Notes: a model not told the origin generated them from the sequence alone. Shown: positions 37,406-46,156, numbered from the stretch's first letter. The stretch: 64,000 nt of DNA from Pseudomonas sp. Q11 (GCF_024494355.1 NZ_JAKNQY010000005.1:142572-206571), one strand, 5' to 3'. Program-made: numbers and translations.

Positions 37406-37783
37406 TCAATACGTGGCCGAGTAGTCATCGAGGTCTTCCAGGCCCAGCAGCGACAACTGACGGGACTGGATTTCATCGAGCAGTTCAGTGGATAGCGGTG
37501 CGTCGGGCAGCGCCTGCCAGACCACGAGTGCTCGCTGCGGATCGAGAAATACGAACAGCTGCGCGTAGTCGGTCGGGTGGGCGAAGCGCCGTTCGAGCGC
37601 ATGCTGGATCTGGTTTGCGCGCAGTGCCTGGCTTTGTATCTGTAAGGCGAGCCCCACGCTTTGAGGCTCGCGTCGCAGACAGAACTCAATGCCTGGCGCT
37701 ATTTCCCAATACGTCGCGATGCCGGCGATGATGTTCTTCTGAAAGGCCTGGCGAGTGCTTACGCTGTGTACCGAAAAAGACAT
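37406..37783 (-). CDS. hrpV: HrpV, negative regulator (anti-activator)
   Basis: A 125-residue protein at the end of the hrpF-hrpG-hrcC-hrpT-hrpV order known from P. syringae, where HrpV binds the sigma-54 activator HrpS and lowers hrpL transcription. Sequence blocks include YWEIAPGIEFCLRREPQSVGLALQIQ and an acidic C-terminus LLGLEDLDDYSATY. The assignment rests largely on position and size. Confidence 0.75.
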   Translation of the reverse strand: MSFSVHSVSTRQAFQKNIIAGIATYWEIAPGIEFCLRREPQSVGLALQIQSQALRANQIQHALERRFAHPTDYAQLFVFLDPQRALVVWQALPDAPLSTELLDEIQSRQLSLLGLEDLDDYSATY

Positions 37784-37789
37784 AGCGTT

Positions 37790-37999
37790 TCAGTTCTCCA
37801 ATGGGACGACCGTATGGTCCAGTGGGTGTTCGGGGGAGCCAAGACCGCCGCGCATACCGGGTGGCCACCAGATCACCAGCCGACCGTTTTCCGGTTCGGC
37901 GCGGCTGCAGGCATCGCCCTGGCAGCCCGAGCGGTTCGCGCAGCCGGCGAACACCGGCAGGCTCAGCAATAAAACGAGCAGCAATGGCGTGCGACTCAT
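37790..37999 (-). CDS. hrpT: HrpT, small lipoprotein
   Basis: A 69-residue protein with a lipoprotein signal (LLLVLLLSLPVFAGC; lipobox FAGC). HrpT is proposed to help the secretin HrcC reach or assemble in the outer membrane. It overlaps hrcC by ATGA and lies 6 bases before hrpV. Confidence 0.82.
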   Translation of the reverse strand: MSRTPLLLVLLLSLPVFAGCANRSGCQGDACSRAEPENGRLVIWWPPGMRGGLGSPEHPLDHTVVPLEN

Positions 38000-40146
38000 G
38001 GCAGGGTCCTCGCGCTGGTTTGCAGAAGAGAAGGGCGCTCGCCGCCTGGCGTGCGCGTGGGTTGTTTCATGACCACGAACACTTCGGTTTCCTCACCGGG
38101 CTCAAGCCACACCTTTGGCCAGGCAGAGGTGGCCAAGGCCCAGCGGCTGCCGCAGCTCGCCTCGTCGAAACGCAAGCGCTGCTGGTCGTCGTTGCGTACC
38201 ACGCCCACGGCGATGCCGTAATCGGGGCCTGCGAACCATTGGGCCCGTGCAGCGTCCAGCGATAACCCGGGTTGCAACGCGCACAATGTGTCGGGCGAAT
38301 AAGGAATCGACGCCGCTTGCTTGAACGTGGCAGGAATGTTGCCGTCGGCGAGCTGGGCGAGCACATCGCTGACCTCGATTCGGCCGATGGGACGGGTGCC
38401 GTTGCGACGCTCTTCCAGGCGAGCCATGGCGCTGTCGACCTGTTCGCGGTCAAGGGTGGAGATGTAGCGGGACGGGTCGACCTGGTCACCGATCAGGCGG
38501 GGCGTCAGGATGAAGACTCGTTCGCGGCGGCTGGTCTCGCGCGTGGTCGAGGAAAACAGCAGCGGCCCGATCAGCGGGATGCGACCCAGCCACGGCACCC
38601 GTTCGAGGTTATCGCCGGTCTCTTCGGTATGAAAACCGCCGACCACCAACGACCGGCTTTCCCCCACCACGGCCTGCGTGCTGACCACGCCCCGGCGCAC
38701 GCTGGGCGTCTGCTGGCCGACCTCTGAGGGTTCGATGCGGCCGTCCTCGATGTCCAGGAACATCTGGATCTGATTGCGGCCTCCGGTCTCGATGGCATGG
38801 GGCACGACCTGCAAGCTGGTGCCTGCCGTGATGGGCTCGATGGTGGCCACACGCTCGCCGATGGCCGAGATGTACTCGGTCCGGCTGAAGTCGATGACCG
38901 CCGGCTGGTTCTCCAGGGTCAGTACCGACGGGTTCGCGACCACCGAGGCCAGGCCACGGCCCTCCAGGGCCCGCAGTTGCGCGGAAAAATCGCCGTAATC
39001 CTGAATGAATACCGTTGAGCTGGCGCCTGGACGAATCATCGAGGCCCCACCGATCAGGTCGCCGCTCTCGACGTTCCAGTTCGAGGCCAGCTCGGCCAGT
39101 TGCGTGCGGTCGATGTCGAGGATGATCGCATCGATCTCCACCAGCTTGCGCGGTACGTCCACATCGCGAATCAGTGGCGTATAGATTTCCCGTCGCTTGG
39201 GCGCGTCGTAGATGAGCACCGCGTTGTTGCGCACGTCGGCTTCGACGCGGATCCTGCCCCGGCCGCCTCCACCGCCGCTCGCGCCGGACGCTACACGGTG
39301 GGTGTTTGGACGACCCATGCCGTTGAGTGCCAACTGCTCGATGTTGCCCATGGTCATCGATTGCTGGGTCTGCATGTTCTGGAACGATGCTTGAGGCGAG
39401 GCCTTCTGCATGCCCCCCGACACGGCGCTGCGACTTTCCAGCAAACCTTTCAGGATGCTGGCGACCCCGGGAATGACCAGCGTTTCGCCGCGGTACTTGA
39501 CGTTGCGGTCGGCGGCGGTGGCATAGCGCAGTGGGAAACTGATCACTTCCTGCTTTTCTTCGGGGGTCTTGCGCGCTTCAGCAAACTGCGCGACCAAGCG
39601 CACATAGCGCTCCGGGCCGGAGACCAGGACCACACCTTCGTCGGGCAATTCACCCCAGCCGAAACGCGGATCCAGCAGACCGATGTCGGTCAAGGCTTGC
39701 TTCATGTCCGGCACGGCATCGGCGGACACTTCCAGGCGCGTTGAGTCCTGGTTCTGCAAGGGGCTGACGTACAGCGTGGTGCCGTACATGAACCACTGGA
39801 AACGATTTTCGAGGCCGAGCCTGTCGAGGAACGCCTGGGGACTTTCGGCGCGCATCCGACCGTCAACGGTGCCTTTGACCGTGCCATCGAGCACCAGCTG
39901 CACCGCGAAGGTGTTGGCAAAGTCGCCGAGTACCTTGGCCAGCGGTGTGCTCTGGGCGTCGTAGGCGTAAGGTGTGTTTTTCCAATCGGTCGGTATGGCC
40001 GCTTGTGCCGGCATGCCCGCGCCAAGCGCGCCGGCCAATACCAGTGCGATCAGCGAAGGTTTCGCCCAGCGGCGTGCGACCAACTGGCGAAGGTGTACCT
40101 TGCCTGCGGTCATCAAGCGGTACGATGCAAGCCACCTGTTAGGCAT
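37996..40146 (-). CDS. hrcC: HrcC, outer-membrane secretin (SctC)
   Basis: A 716-residue protein with a signal peptide (PSLIALVLAGALGAGMPAQA). N-terminal ring domains start at IPTDWKNTPYAYDAQSTPLAKVLGDFANTF. The secretin core spans roughly 360-600, with VEIDAIILDID and the conserved VPWLGRIPLIGPLLFSSTTRE. A Gly-rich stretch near 310 (SGGGGGRGR) sits in the ring domain. ATG at 40146 is chosen for CAGGAA upstream; it overlaps hrpG by 8 bases. Confidence 0.94.
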   Translation of the reverse strand: MPNRWLASYRLMTAGKVHLRQLVARRWAKPSLIALVLAGALGAGMPAQAAIPTDWKNTPYAYDAQSTPLAKVLGDFANTFAVQLVLDGTVKGTVDGRMRAESPQAFLDRLGLENRFQWFMYGTTLYVSPLQNQDSTRLEVSADAVPDMKQALTDIGLLDPRFGWGELPDEGVVLVSGPERYVRLVAQFAEARKTPEEKQEVISFPLRYATAADRNVKYRGETLVIPGVASILKGLLESRSAVSGGMQKASPQASFQNMQTQQSMTMGNIEQLALNGMGRPNTHRVASGASGGGGGRGRIRVEADVRNNAVLIYDAPKRREIYTPLIRDVDVPRKLVEIDAIILDIDRTQLAELASNWNVESGDLIGGASMIRPGASSTVFIQDYGDFSAQLRALEGRGLASVVANPSVLTLENQPAVIDFSRTEYISAIGERVATIEPITAGTSLQVVPHAIETGGRNQIQMFLDIEDGRIEPSEVGQQTPSVRRGVVSTQAVVGESRSLVVGGFHTEETGDNLERVPWLGRIPLIGPLLFSSTTRETSRRERVFILTPRLIGDQVDPSRYISTLDREQVDSAMARLEERRNGTRPIGRIEVSDVLAQLADGNIPATFKQAASIPYSPDTLCALQPGLSLDAARAQWFAGPDYGIAVGVVRNDDQQRLRFDEASCGSRWALATSAWPKVWLEPGEETEVFVVMKQPTRTPGGERPSLLQTSARTLP

Positions 40147-40576
40147 GACGGATTCCTGTTCCGAGCAAGTGAGAGTGCGAGAGGCGTCGCGCCACAGGCG
40201 CCGCAACAGCACGTTGGTCTTTTTTGAGAATGGATTGCCAGGTGTCACGCTGGTTGAGCAGTGCTTCGAGCACCTCGATCAAGTCGTCGATGTGCCCGCC
40301 CGGCGCCTGTTGCGCCACCAGCCATAACCGACTGTCTTGGGGCGAACGGGCCAGCGCGCCGGGAAATCGCGAGAGGCTTGGGTGCGCCAGCCGAAGCAGG
40401 TCTTCCAGAGCCACCTCATGGGTCACCGGTGCGGTCAGTTCGACCGATGCCAGCAGGCCTTCTTCGAGCTTGCTGAACCTTGCTTCGCCATCGTCGATGA
40501 CAACAGTGAAGTGCTCTGGACCATCGACGCTGGTGCTCCAGCGGGTGAGCTGTGTTCGCAGCTCATGGCATTGCAT
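40139..40576 (-). CDS. hrpG: HrpG, chaperone-like regulator
   Basis: A 145-residue protein of the CesT-like shape (HELRTQLTRWSTSVDGPEHFTVVIDDGEARFSKL). In P. syringae HrpG binds HrpV and relieves its inhibition of HrpS. Position between hrpF and hrcC and size both fit. Confidence 0.78.
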   Translation of the reverse strand: MQCHELRTQLTRWSTSVDGPEHFTVVIDDGEARFSKLEEGLLASVELTAPVTHEVALEDLLRLAHPSLSRFPGALARSPQDSRLWLVAQQAPGGHIDDLIEVLEALLNQRDTWQSILKKDQRAVAAPVARRLSHSHLLGTGIRHA

Positions 40577-40787
40577 CGATGATCGCCTTGGCGAGGTTGT
40601 GATGGGCCGTGGTCTGTTGAGTCGCCGCGTTCACTGCGACGGACATGCCGTTCATGCTGGTCACGAAGGAGTGCATGTCGTCGAGCGACTGGGTTTCTGC
40701 CGCGTTCATCGCGGCGTTGTTGACGTTGTCGGTCGCGCGTTGGAAGTAGGTGTCGAGGCGACGCTGGACGGCATCGGTGGAAGACAT
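40563..40787 (-). CDS. hrpF: HrpF, small pilus-export protein (SctE/YscE-F-like)
   Basis: A 74-residue helical protein, the same size as P. syringae HrpF, with the pattern RRLDTYFQRATDNVNNAAMNAAETQSL. HrpF is thought to keep the pilin HrpA soluble before export. ATG at 40787 follows AGAGGAA at good spacing. It is the first gene of its operon. Confidence 0.82.
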   Translation of the reverse strand: MSSTDAVQRRLDTYFQRATDNVNNAAMNAAETQSLDDMHSFVTSMNGMSVAVNAATQQTTAHHNLAKAIIDAMP

Positions 40788-40821
40788 GGGCGATTCCTCT
40801 GGGCTAGGCATGTTCACGGTG

Positions 40822-40850
40822 TGAGTGGTGGGTATGCCGTTGGCGGTTCC
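40822..40850 (-). promoter_or_regulatory. Hrp box of the hrpF operon
   Basis: GGAACC-N16-CCACTCA on the minus strand, 34 bases before the hrpF ATG. It makes hrpF-hrpG-hrcC-hrpT-hrpV a separate HrpL unit. Confidence 0.88.
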
Positions 40851-40889
40851 GCGTAAATGAGGAAAAAATGGGCGTTGGGATGTGTTTGG

Positions 40890-41040
40890 GGGCTGCTCGC
40901 GAAGGCGATGGGTCAGTTGGTAAAGATGTTGGCTGTACCGCCGTCTTCGCGAGCAAGCCCGCTCCCACAGTTTTTTCCGGGGTGTTCACAGGCATGGCAG
41001 TCACTCCGAATCCCCTGTGGGAGCGGGCTTGCTCGCGAAA
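40890..41040. repeat. REP cluster
   Basis: A degenerate forward copy (CTGCTCGCGAAGG near 40892), a full inverted copy (40945-40969) and a full forward copy (41016-41040) lie between the hrpE stop and the hrpF promoter, so they separate the two secretion operons. Confidence 0.85.
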
Positions 41041-41048
41041 GCGGTGGG

Positions 41049-41642
41049 TCAGCTTGCGGTGATGTGTTGTGGTTCGGGCAGGCGCAGGGCTTCGACGGCG
41101 GTGGGCCAGTCGAGCAGGTATGTGCCGCCTGGCGTTTCCAGCTTCAGTTGATGTCGTGCCATGTCGGCGTCGGCCACCGGTGTCCAGGGGCGTCGGCCGT
41201 CGGTGCCCAGGCTCTGGGTCAGGTTTTCCAGGTCTTCAGGATGACAGCGAAGGGTGGCGCTGACCGGATCGTCCTGGCGAGATGCAATCTGGCGGACGAG
41301 CGCATCGATGCGTACCTGTTCCGGGACTTCGTCCAAAAGTTTCCCCAGGGCCTCGTTGACCAAATGTGCAGCACTCGTCTCGATCCGCTCCCACATGGCT
41401 TGGCGCTGGGCTTCCCACGCGGCGAGCAAGGTTTCAGCCTTTTCCCAGAATCGCGCTTGAGCCTGCAGCACGGTCGCGTCCGCCTCTGCGCTGGCGCGTT
41501 CAAGCAATTGCGCAGCCTGCACCTGGGCCTGTTCGAGGACGACCTGGGCGCGGGCACAATCAACCAGGGTTTCGCGCGCGATGTAGGGCTGCGACAAGCC
41601 CTGGCCATCGGGGCGCAGTTCAAGCGAACGCCGAGCGAGCAT
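41049..41642 (-). CDS. hrpE: HrpE, ATPase regulator/stator (SctL family)
   Basis: A 197-residue protein. The central region is a long Ala/Gln/Glu-rich helix (AQVVLEQAQVQAAQLLERASAEADATVLQAQARFWEKAETLLAAWEAQ cut here into family-typical heptads), and the C-terminal domain resembles the ATPase peripheral-stalk subunit (VRIDALVRQIASRQDDPVSATLRCHPEDLENL). It links HrcN to the sorting platform. It overlaps hrpD by 23 bases. Confidence 0.83.
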   Translation of the reverse strand: MLARRSLELRPDGQGLSQPYIARETLVDCARAQVVLEQAQVQAAQLLERASAEADATVLQAQARFWEKAETLLAAWEAQRQAMWERIETSAAHLVNEALGKLLDEVPEQVRIDALVRQIASRQDDPVSATLRCHPEDLENLTQSLGTDGRRPWTPVADADMARHQLKLETPGGTYLLDWPTAVEALRLPEPQHITAS

Positions 41643-42210
41643 CGTGTCTCTCCGTTTGGATCGGGGCCGAGGGTGGCAGGCTTTGCTCAGCCTTCCAGCA
41701 AGCGGACTGCCAAAGCGTGTTGAGTTTGGCGGCGGGCGGTTGAGGGGCGGGTACCGATTCGATAGCGAGGATTCTGTCGCGTGGGAACGCCAGGCGCGCA
41801 CGTTCCCAGGCCCGTTCACCCAGCCAGGCGCGCAGCAGTGCGAGCGGATCCTGGCCTTGTTCGAGCCAGTGTCCTGGGCGCAGGGCTTTGGCGGTGCGCT
41901 CGCACCAGGCCTGGTCCTGCGCCGAAAGTGCCTGTGTTGCCGTTAACGGTGCGCAGGTGCTCGCCACCAATTCGCAGGCAAGGGGCAAGGTCCGGGGCGT
42001 GCCGCAGAACAGTGATTGCAGCGCCGGGCTGGGTTGTGGTGGCGTGCACGGCGTCATACCGAAGCTGCGCGCAAGCGCCGCATGGTGCCCTCGGGAGAGG
42101 GTGTCGATTTGCAGCGCGGTCAGATGACAAAGCGCCGATGAATACCAGTCCCGGTCTGCTTCGCGCCATGCCTGGCTCCACCAGCGAACCCATTCAATTT
42201 CCACCGTCAT
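41620..42210 (-). CDS. hrpD: HrpD, sorting-platform accessory protein (SctK-like)
   Basis: A 196-residue protein between hrcJ and hrpE, as in P. syringae. It is Trp/Ala-rich (WVRWWSQAWREADRDWYSSALCHL). SctK proteins bridge the membrane ring and HrcQ pods. Its start overlaps hrcJ by ATGA. The assignment rests mainly on gene order. Confidence 0.75.
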   Translation of the reverse strand: MTVEIEWVRWWSQAWREADRDWYSSALCHLTALQIDTLSRGHHAALARSFGMTPCTPPQPSPALQSLFCGTPRTLPLACELVASTCAPLTATQALSAQDQAWCERTAKALRPGHWLEQGQDPLALLRAWLGERAWERARLAFPRDRILAIESVPAPQPPAAKLNTLWQSACWKAEQSLPPSAPIQTERHDARSAFA

Positions 42211-43094
42211 GCGGCGGTCCCGTTACTGTCGGGCTTGATCCCCGGGGTTTTCACGGCAAACAGTCCAGGTGTCGCGCTGCTTTGGGCGGCGGCGGGTGTC
42301 CCGCCTGGCTTGGTGAGTTTGTGATCGAGAAATCGTGGCAGCAGCAACACGCCGTTGCGCCATAGCCGATAGAGGCCATACAAGGCGCCCACCAGGAGAG
42401 CGAGCAACGTGATGCTTGCCGTCACGGTCACCGCCCGCCAATAGCCGATATCGTCGGCCTGCATGAGGAAGGGGCCGAAATACGCCATCTTGCGCCGTTC
42501 CTGATACGGCGCGGCGGGAACGAATACCACCGATAGTTTGGTCGGGTTCTGAGCGGCGTCGGCCATGCCGGGAATCCCGCTGGCGACCAGGTTGCGTACG
42601 CGCGGGGTAATGCTGTCGGGGTCCAGGGCACGGGTGTGCTTGATAAAGACCGAGGCCGATGCGGGTTGGACCGGCTCACCTGGGGCCACCCGTTCTGGCA
42701 GGACCACATGGACCCGTGCGAGCACCACACCATCTATTTGTGAAAGCGTCGATTCGAGTTCCTGGGACAGCGCATAGATGTAGCGGGCACGCTCTTCCAT
42801 CGGCGTAGAAATGACCCCTTCCTTGCGGAATATCTCCCCCAGGCTGGAACGGGAGCGACGTGGCAGGCCTGCGGCTTCGAGTACCCGGACGGCGCTGTTC
42901 ATGTCGGCAGGCTCGACCAGCACGGTCAGCCCGTCTTTGTCGACTTGTTTGCTCGCCTCCACTTTCTTGTTCGCCAGCTCGGCAATCACTTCGTTGGCAT
43001 CCTGCTCGGAAAGATGGCTGTGCAATGCCGTCCGTTCGTCGCAGCCGATGAGCAGCAGGCACAGCAACAGTGTTGAGAACGCGCGCATAGACAT
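42207..43094 (-). CDS. hrcJ: HrcJ, inner-membrane ring lipoprotein (SctJ)
   Basis: A 295-residue protein with a lipobox (LLCLLLIGC) and the family region LHSHLSEQDANEVIAELANKKVEASKQ followed by VRVLEAAGLPRRSRSSLGEIF. A C-terminal membrane helix (TVTASITLLALLVGALYGLYRL) precedes a ~65-residue cytoplasmic tail. It forms the inner ring with HrpQ. Confidence 0.94.
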   Translation of the reverse strand: MSMRAFSTLLLCLLLIGCDERTALHSHLSEQDANEVIAELANKKVEASKQVDKDGLTVLVEPADMNSAVRVLEAAGLPRRSRSSLGEIFRKEGVISTPMEERARYIYALSQELESTLSQIDGVVLARVHVVLPERVAPGEPVQPASASVFIKHTRALDPDSITPRVRNLVASGIPGMADAAQNPTKLSVVFVPAAPYQERRKMAYFGPFLMQADDIGYWRAVTVTASITLLALLVGALYGLYRLWRNGVLLLPRFLDHKLTKPGGTPAAAQSSATPGLFAVKTPGIKPDSNGTAA

Positions 43095-43108
43095 GACCGG
43101 CCTTCCCT

Positions 43109-43483
43109 TTACTGAAGATTGGTGAGCTTCTCGATCGCCTGGGAGCCTTTGCTGACTATTTTTGCGGTCATCAGGCTTTCCAGGTGGAAGGACGACAACG
43201 ACCGGTTCGACTGCAACATATCCTGTGGGTCGGCGGTGCGGACGGCCTTGAGCATGTCCCGGTTGGCGCGATCACCCAGGCGCTGCAGTTCGCCGGAGCG
43301 GTTCGACAACGAGTCAATGATGCGTGCCGCGACATTGTTTTCGCTGTTCGGGGCGGGGGCTTTTTCGCGCATTTGTGCGTTGAACCAACTGACATCGCTG
43401 GTCTCGGCGCTCGCCTGTGGTCTGGCGCTCGTCTTGGCGGAAGTGGAGGCGAGGTCGCTGGGGTCGATGGCGTGTATGTCCAT
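43109..43483 (-). CDS. hrpB: HrpB, inner rod protein (SctI)
   Basis: A 124-residue protein with a polar N-terminus and the conserved rod C-terminus: DPQDMLQSNRSLSSFHLESLMTAKIVSKGSQAIEKL. It lies directly upstream of hrcJ. Confidence 0.85.
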   Translation of the reverse strand: MDIHAIDPSDLASTSAKTSARPQASAETSDVSWFNAQMREKAPAPNSENNVAARIIDSLSNRSGELQRLGDRANRDMLKAVRTADPQDMLQSNRSLSSFHLESLMTAKIVSKGSQAIEKLTNLQ

Positions 43484-43536
43484 GGAATTTCTCCTGTTTC
43501 AAAAGGCCTGTTTGAGCATTCAAAGAGTGGGTGCCT

Positions 43537-44466
43537 TCAGGCGTACATCAGCCTCAAGACGTTGCGAGCGCTACCGGTGACGCTCAGGTGAAACTCGATT
43601 TCTTCCCGGCCGCGCCGGGCGCGCTGGCGCGGTGAGGGCTGCTGGCCGGCCAAGCGGGCGAGGGCGAAGTCCAGTTCTTCAAGGGCAAGCTGGAACAATC
43701 GAGTTTCGTGAGCATCCAGCGCTGTGCCGCGGGCAATGCGTTCCGTCCACGTCCACCGTTCTGCGTCGGGGGGCGCCGGTGGGGGATAGCGCGCCGGGTG
43801 CTGGTCCATGAATGCAGCAATCTCGAACAACAGGTCCTGGTCGTCTGGTTCATACCGCGCCTGGCCGTCACCTTCGTCGATGTCCAACAGCGTCATCAGC
43901 TTCCTTCGGCCCAGGACCGCGATGATCTTGAGCAGCAGCGACAGGCTCGCGTCATGACGACTGCGCCGGGTGGCGTGATCGCCCTCCATCTCCCAGGCGC
44001 CGAACAGCGCGCCACAGAAGGGGTTGTTGGCACTCCCGAATTCACTTTGGCTGTCGACATCGTTGTCACCGATGGGCTGCCGGCGATGGGCGAGCATCTG
44101 TGCCAAATCGTTGAACAGGTCTTCATTGGAATAGGCATCATCGATGTCGACGTCGAGATTGGAGCCGGTACCACCGTTGATTTCTTCCAGGATGTCTTCC
44201 AGTACCAGGCGCAAAGGATCGTCGGTCTCTGCGGCCAATCTGTCCTGGGGGCTCGGCCAGCCGAACCGAGACTGTCCGCCCGCCGAACGCTGTTCGTCGC
44301 CCCACTGGACGAGCGACTCCCGCAACCGGTCGCCGGCCCCCTGCAGCGCCAGGTGCTCGGCGACCACGTTCGTCAGGCCGGGCGGAGTTGGAGCGGGGCG
44401 CCGCGTGGGCTCGTCATGGGGCAGGTCTCTCTGGGCATGAAGGCTGTCTGGCAAGTCGATGTGCAT
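43537..44466 (-). CDS. Protein in the hrpZ position (acidic, not a typical harpin)
   Basis: A 309-residue protein between hrpA and hrpB, where P. syringae has the harpin hrpZ. It lacks the Gly-rich, Cys-free harpin make-up: it is acidic (NLDVDIDDAYSNEDLFNDL), has a Cys, several Trp, and an Arg-rich stretch near the end (RQRARRGREEIEFHLSV). Residues 175-215 (ASLSLLLKIIAVLGRRKLMTLLDIDEGDG) could be an amphipathic or membrane-active helix. ATG at 44466 is chosen because GAGGAGG precedes it. It may be a translocator or a diverged RspZ-type substrate; no family was recognised. Confidence 0.7.
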   Translation of the reverse strand: MHIDLPDSLHAQRDLPHDEPTRRPAPTPPGLTNVVAEHLALQGAGDRLRESLVQWGDEQRSAGGQSRFGWPSPQDRLAAETDDPLRLVLEDILEEINGGTGSNLDVDIDDAYSNEDLFNDLAQMLAHRRQPIGDNDVDSQSEFGSANNPFCGALFGAWEMEGDHATRRSRHDASLSLLLKIIAVLGRRKLMTLLDIDEGDGQARYEPDDQDLLFEIAAFMDQHPARYPPPAPPDAERWTWTERIARGTALDAHETRLFQLALEELDFALARLAGQQPSPRQRARRGREEIEFHLSVTGSARNVLRLMYA

Positions 44467-44525
44467 AGGGCCTCCTCGCATCGCGCTTGAGGTTACCCCG
44501 CCGGAGCGGGGCTGAAGCGAGAGGG

Positions 44526-44735
44526 TCAGAATCGTATGTTTTTCGAGGCCTCCCCCATGGCGGTGATGGCTTTGGTTGCGGTGTCCATCGACCCTGCCGC
44601 GATTGCGTTCATGGTGTCGGCGACCAGTTTCTTCTGGTCGAATTGGGATTTCATGGTTGTCATCGCAGCCGAGGTAGCATCCATCTGCTGCATGGCAGCC
44701 GTGGAAGCCGCGAGTGAAAGTCCACCAAAACTCAT
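44526..44735 (-). CDS. hrpA: HrpA-like pilin (RspA)
   Basis: A 69-residue protein, helical and rich in Ala, Met and Thr, with no Cys. It follows a perfect Hrp box and is first in the operon, as hrpA is in P. syringae (pilins there are ~110 residues, so this one is short). The C-terminus KKLVADTMNAIAAG...GEASKNIRF is shared with the gene after hrcU. A longer in-frame reading upstream would overlap the Hrp box and is rejected. Confidence 0.8.
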   Translation of the reverse strand: MSFGGLSLAASTAAMQQMDATSAAMTTMKSQFDQKKLVADTMNAIAAGSMDTATKAITAMGEASKNIRF

Positions 44736-44788
44736 AGTCGTATCTCCGGGTTGTGGAATGGCGAGACGATCGTGAGCGTCTCGACGGT

Positions 44789-44817
44789 TAAGTGGTGACC
44801 GGTGCGTAAACGGTTCC
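44789..44817 (-). promoter_or_regulatory. Hrp box of the hrpA operon
   Basis: GGAACC-N16-CCACTTA on the minus strand, 53 bases before the hrpA ATG and immediately after the activator gene. It should drive hrpA through hrpE. Confidence 0.88.
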
Positions 44818-44828
44818 ACCGATCCCAT

Positions 44829-45767
44829 TCAGCTCGTCGATATTTGCAGGCACTTCATTCGGTAATACAGCGTGCGCCGGGCGATACCCAGTTCGGCGAT
44901 GACCTTGTCGATGCAGTGATGGTGGCGGCGCATGCAGTCCTCGATGAGGATTTTTTCGAACTGCTGCAGGTGCTCCTTCAACTTGAGCGTCGAGCTGCTG
45001 TGTTCCAGTTGCTCGGCGCGGGGCAGTGCCGGCAAGCCGAGCACGTATCGCTTGGCGGCGGATTGCAGTTCGCGGATGTTTCCAGGCCAGGCGTAGCCGA
45101 GCAGTTGGCGCAACAGCGCTGGCGACGGTGCGACGTAGGGCCGGTCAAGTGCCTGGGCCTCCCGGCGCACCAGCGACTGGAACAGCGGCACGATGCGCTC
45201 CTTGCGGCTGCGCAGTGGGGGCAGCTTGAGGCTGATGATATTCAGGCGAAAATAAAGGTCCCTGCGAAACTCGCCACGTTCGACCATTTCTCCCAGCGGG
45301 CACTGCGCGGAGGCGATCACTCGCATGTTCACCGGGATGTTCTGGGTCGAGCCCAGCCGCTGGATCGTCCTGGATTCCAGGACTCGCAGCAGCTTGGCTT
45401 GCAGGCTCAACGGCATGCTGTCGATTTCGTCCAGGTAGAGCGTGCCGTTATGCGCGGCTTCGACGAACCCTGCGCGATTTTGGCTGGCCCCGGTAAAGGC
45501 GCCGGTGTTGGCTCCGAAGAGCTGGCTCTCCGCGAGGGTTTCGGGAATGGCGGCGCAGTTGATGGCAACGAACTTGCCGGAGCAACCGGACATGCGATGG
45601 ATCTTTTCTGCCAGCGTGTCTTTACCGGTGCCGGTCTCGCCGCGCAGCAGCACGTCGATCATGAGCGGGGCGACACACTGGATAAACGCCTCGAGGTTGG
45701 GGGCATCCTCTTTATAGGGGTTGGAAAGTGCAGCGCATAGCAGCTTTTGCATCACTGACGATTCCAT
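44829..45767 (-). CDS. rspR: Sigma-54 enhancer-binding activator (HrpR/HrpS type)
   Basis: A 312-residue AAA+ activator without a receiver domain, as in HrpR and HrpS. Walker A is GETGTGKD, the sigma-54 contact loop GAFTGA is intact (FGANTGAFTGASQNRAGF), Walker B is GTLYLDEIDSMPLSLQ, and a Fis-type helix-turn-helix ends the protein (KVIAELGIARRTLYYRMKCL). It should act on the hrpL sigma-54 promoter. P. syringae has two such genes in tandem; only one exists here. No clear ribosome binding site marks either candidate start (45767 or 45752). Confidence 0.9.
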   Translation of the reverse strand: MESSVMQKLLCAALSNPYKEDAPNLEAFIQCVAPLMIDVLLRGETGTGKDTLAEKIHRMSGCSGKFVAINCAAIPETLAESQLFGANTGAFTGASQNRAGFVEAAHNGTLYLDEIDSMPLSLQAKLLRVLESRTIQRLGSTQNIPVNMRVIASAQCPLGEMVERGEFRRDLYFRLNIISLKLPPLRSRKERIVPLFQSLVRREAQALDRPYVAPSPALLRQLLGYAWPGNIRELQSAAKRYVLGLPALPRAEQLEHSSSTLKLKEHLQQFEKILIEDCMRRHHHCIDKVIAELGIARRTLYYRMKCLQISTS

Positions 45768-46156
45768 TTATTGTTTGGTTAGGAGGGTCGACAAGTTGAA
45801 AGATGAAAAGGCATGTGAAACTTCCTCGCGTCAGCGTCGCCGCGCGACTGCACTGGAAATCAACATTTTGCTGGTTACGAGGTTTAGAGAAGAGATTAAA
45901 AAAAAGTTCACGTTGGCCCAGCCCCTGTTAATCGATTCAGCTAAGGGCGCAGCCGGGCTCAATTGCCCTGTACAACCCGCCTGGTACGGGGCACAGGTCG
46001 AAAAGGATTGGTCGTGCCGTCCTTTGGGAAAATTGGATCCGACAAACGGTTCAGCTCAGGCCCTTACTTTGAGCAATAGCTCTAGAGCCCAGCACTAAGC
46101 TTAACTTTGTGTCGCCAGCCAAGAGGAACATGGCAATACGTGTTGTAGTTGATTGG
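45768..46156. other. 389-base gap upstream of the activator
   Basis: This stretch is less GC-rich than its surroundings (for example GAAGAGATTAAAAAAAAGTTC). A reading frame of ~100 codons crosses it but starts inside the activator gene, has no ribosome binding site and atypical composition. I treat the region as the activator's promoter and the right edge of the secretion island. Confidence 0.55.

Noticed and set aside
43537..44466. Direct naming as HrpZ harpin
   Set aside because: Position fits, but composition (acidic, Cys and Trp present, not Gly-rich) does not, so the gene is left unnamed.
44736..44828. Longer N-terminus for the HrpA-like pilin
   Set aside because: The extension would be encoded across the Hrp box and lacks a ribosome binding site; the 69-residue form is preferred.
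45721..46098. A 125-codon frame upstream of the activator gene
   Set aside because: It starts within the activator gene, has no ribosome binding site, and its composition is not that of local genes. I treat the stretch as regulatory DNA.
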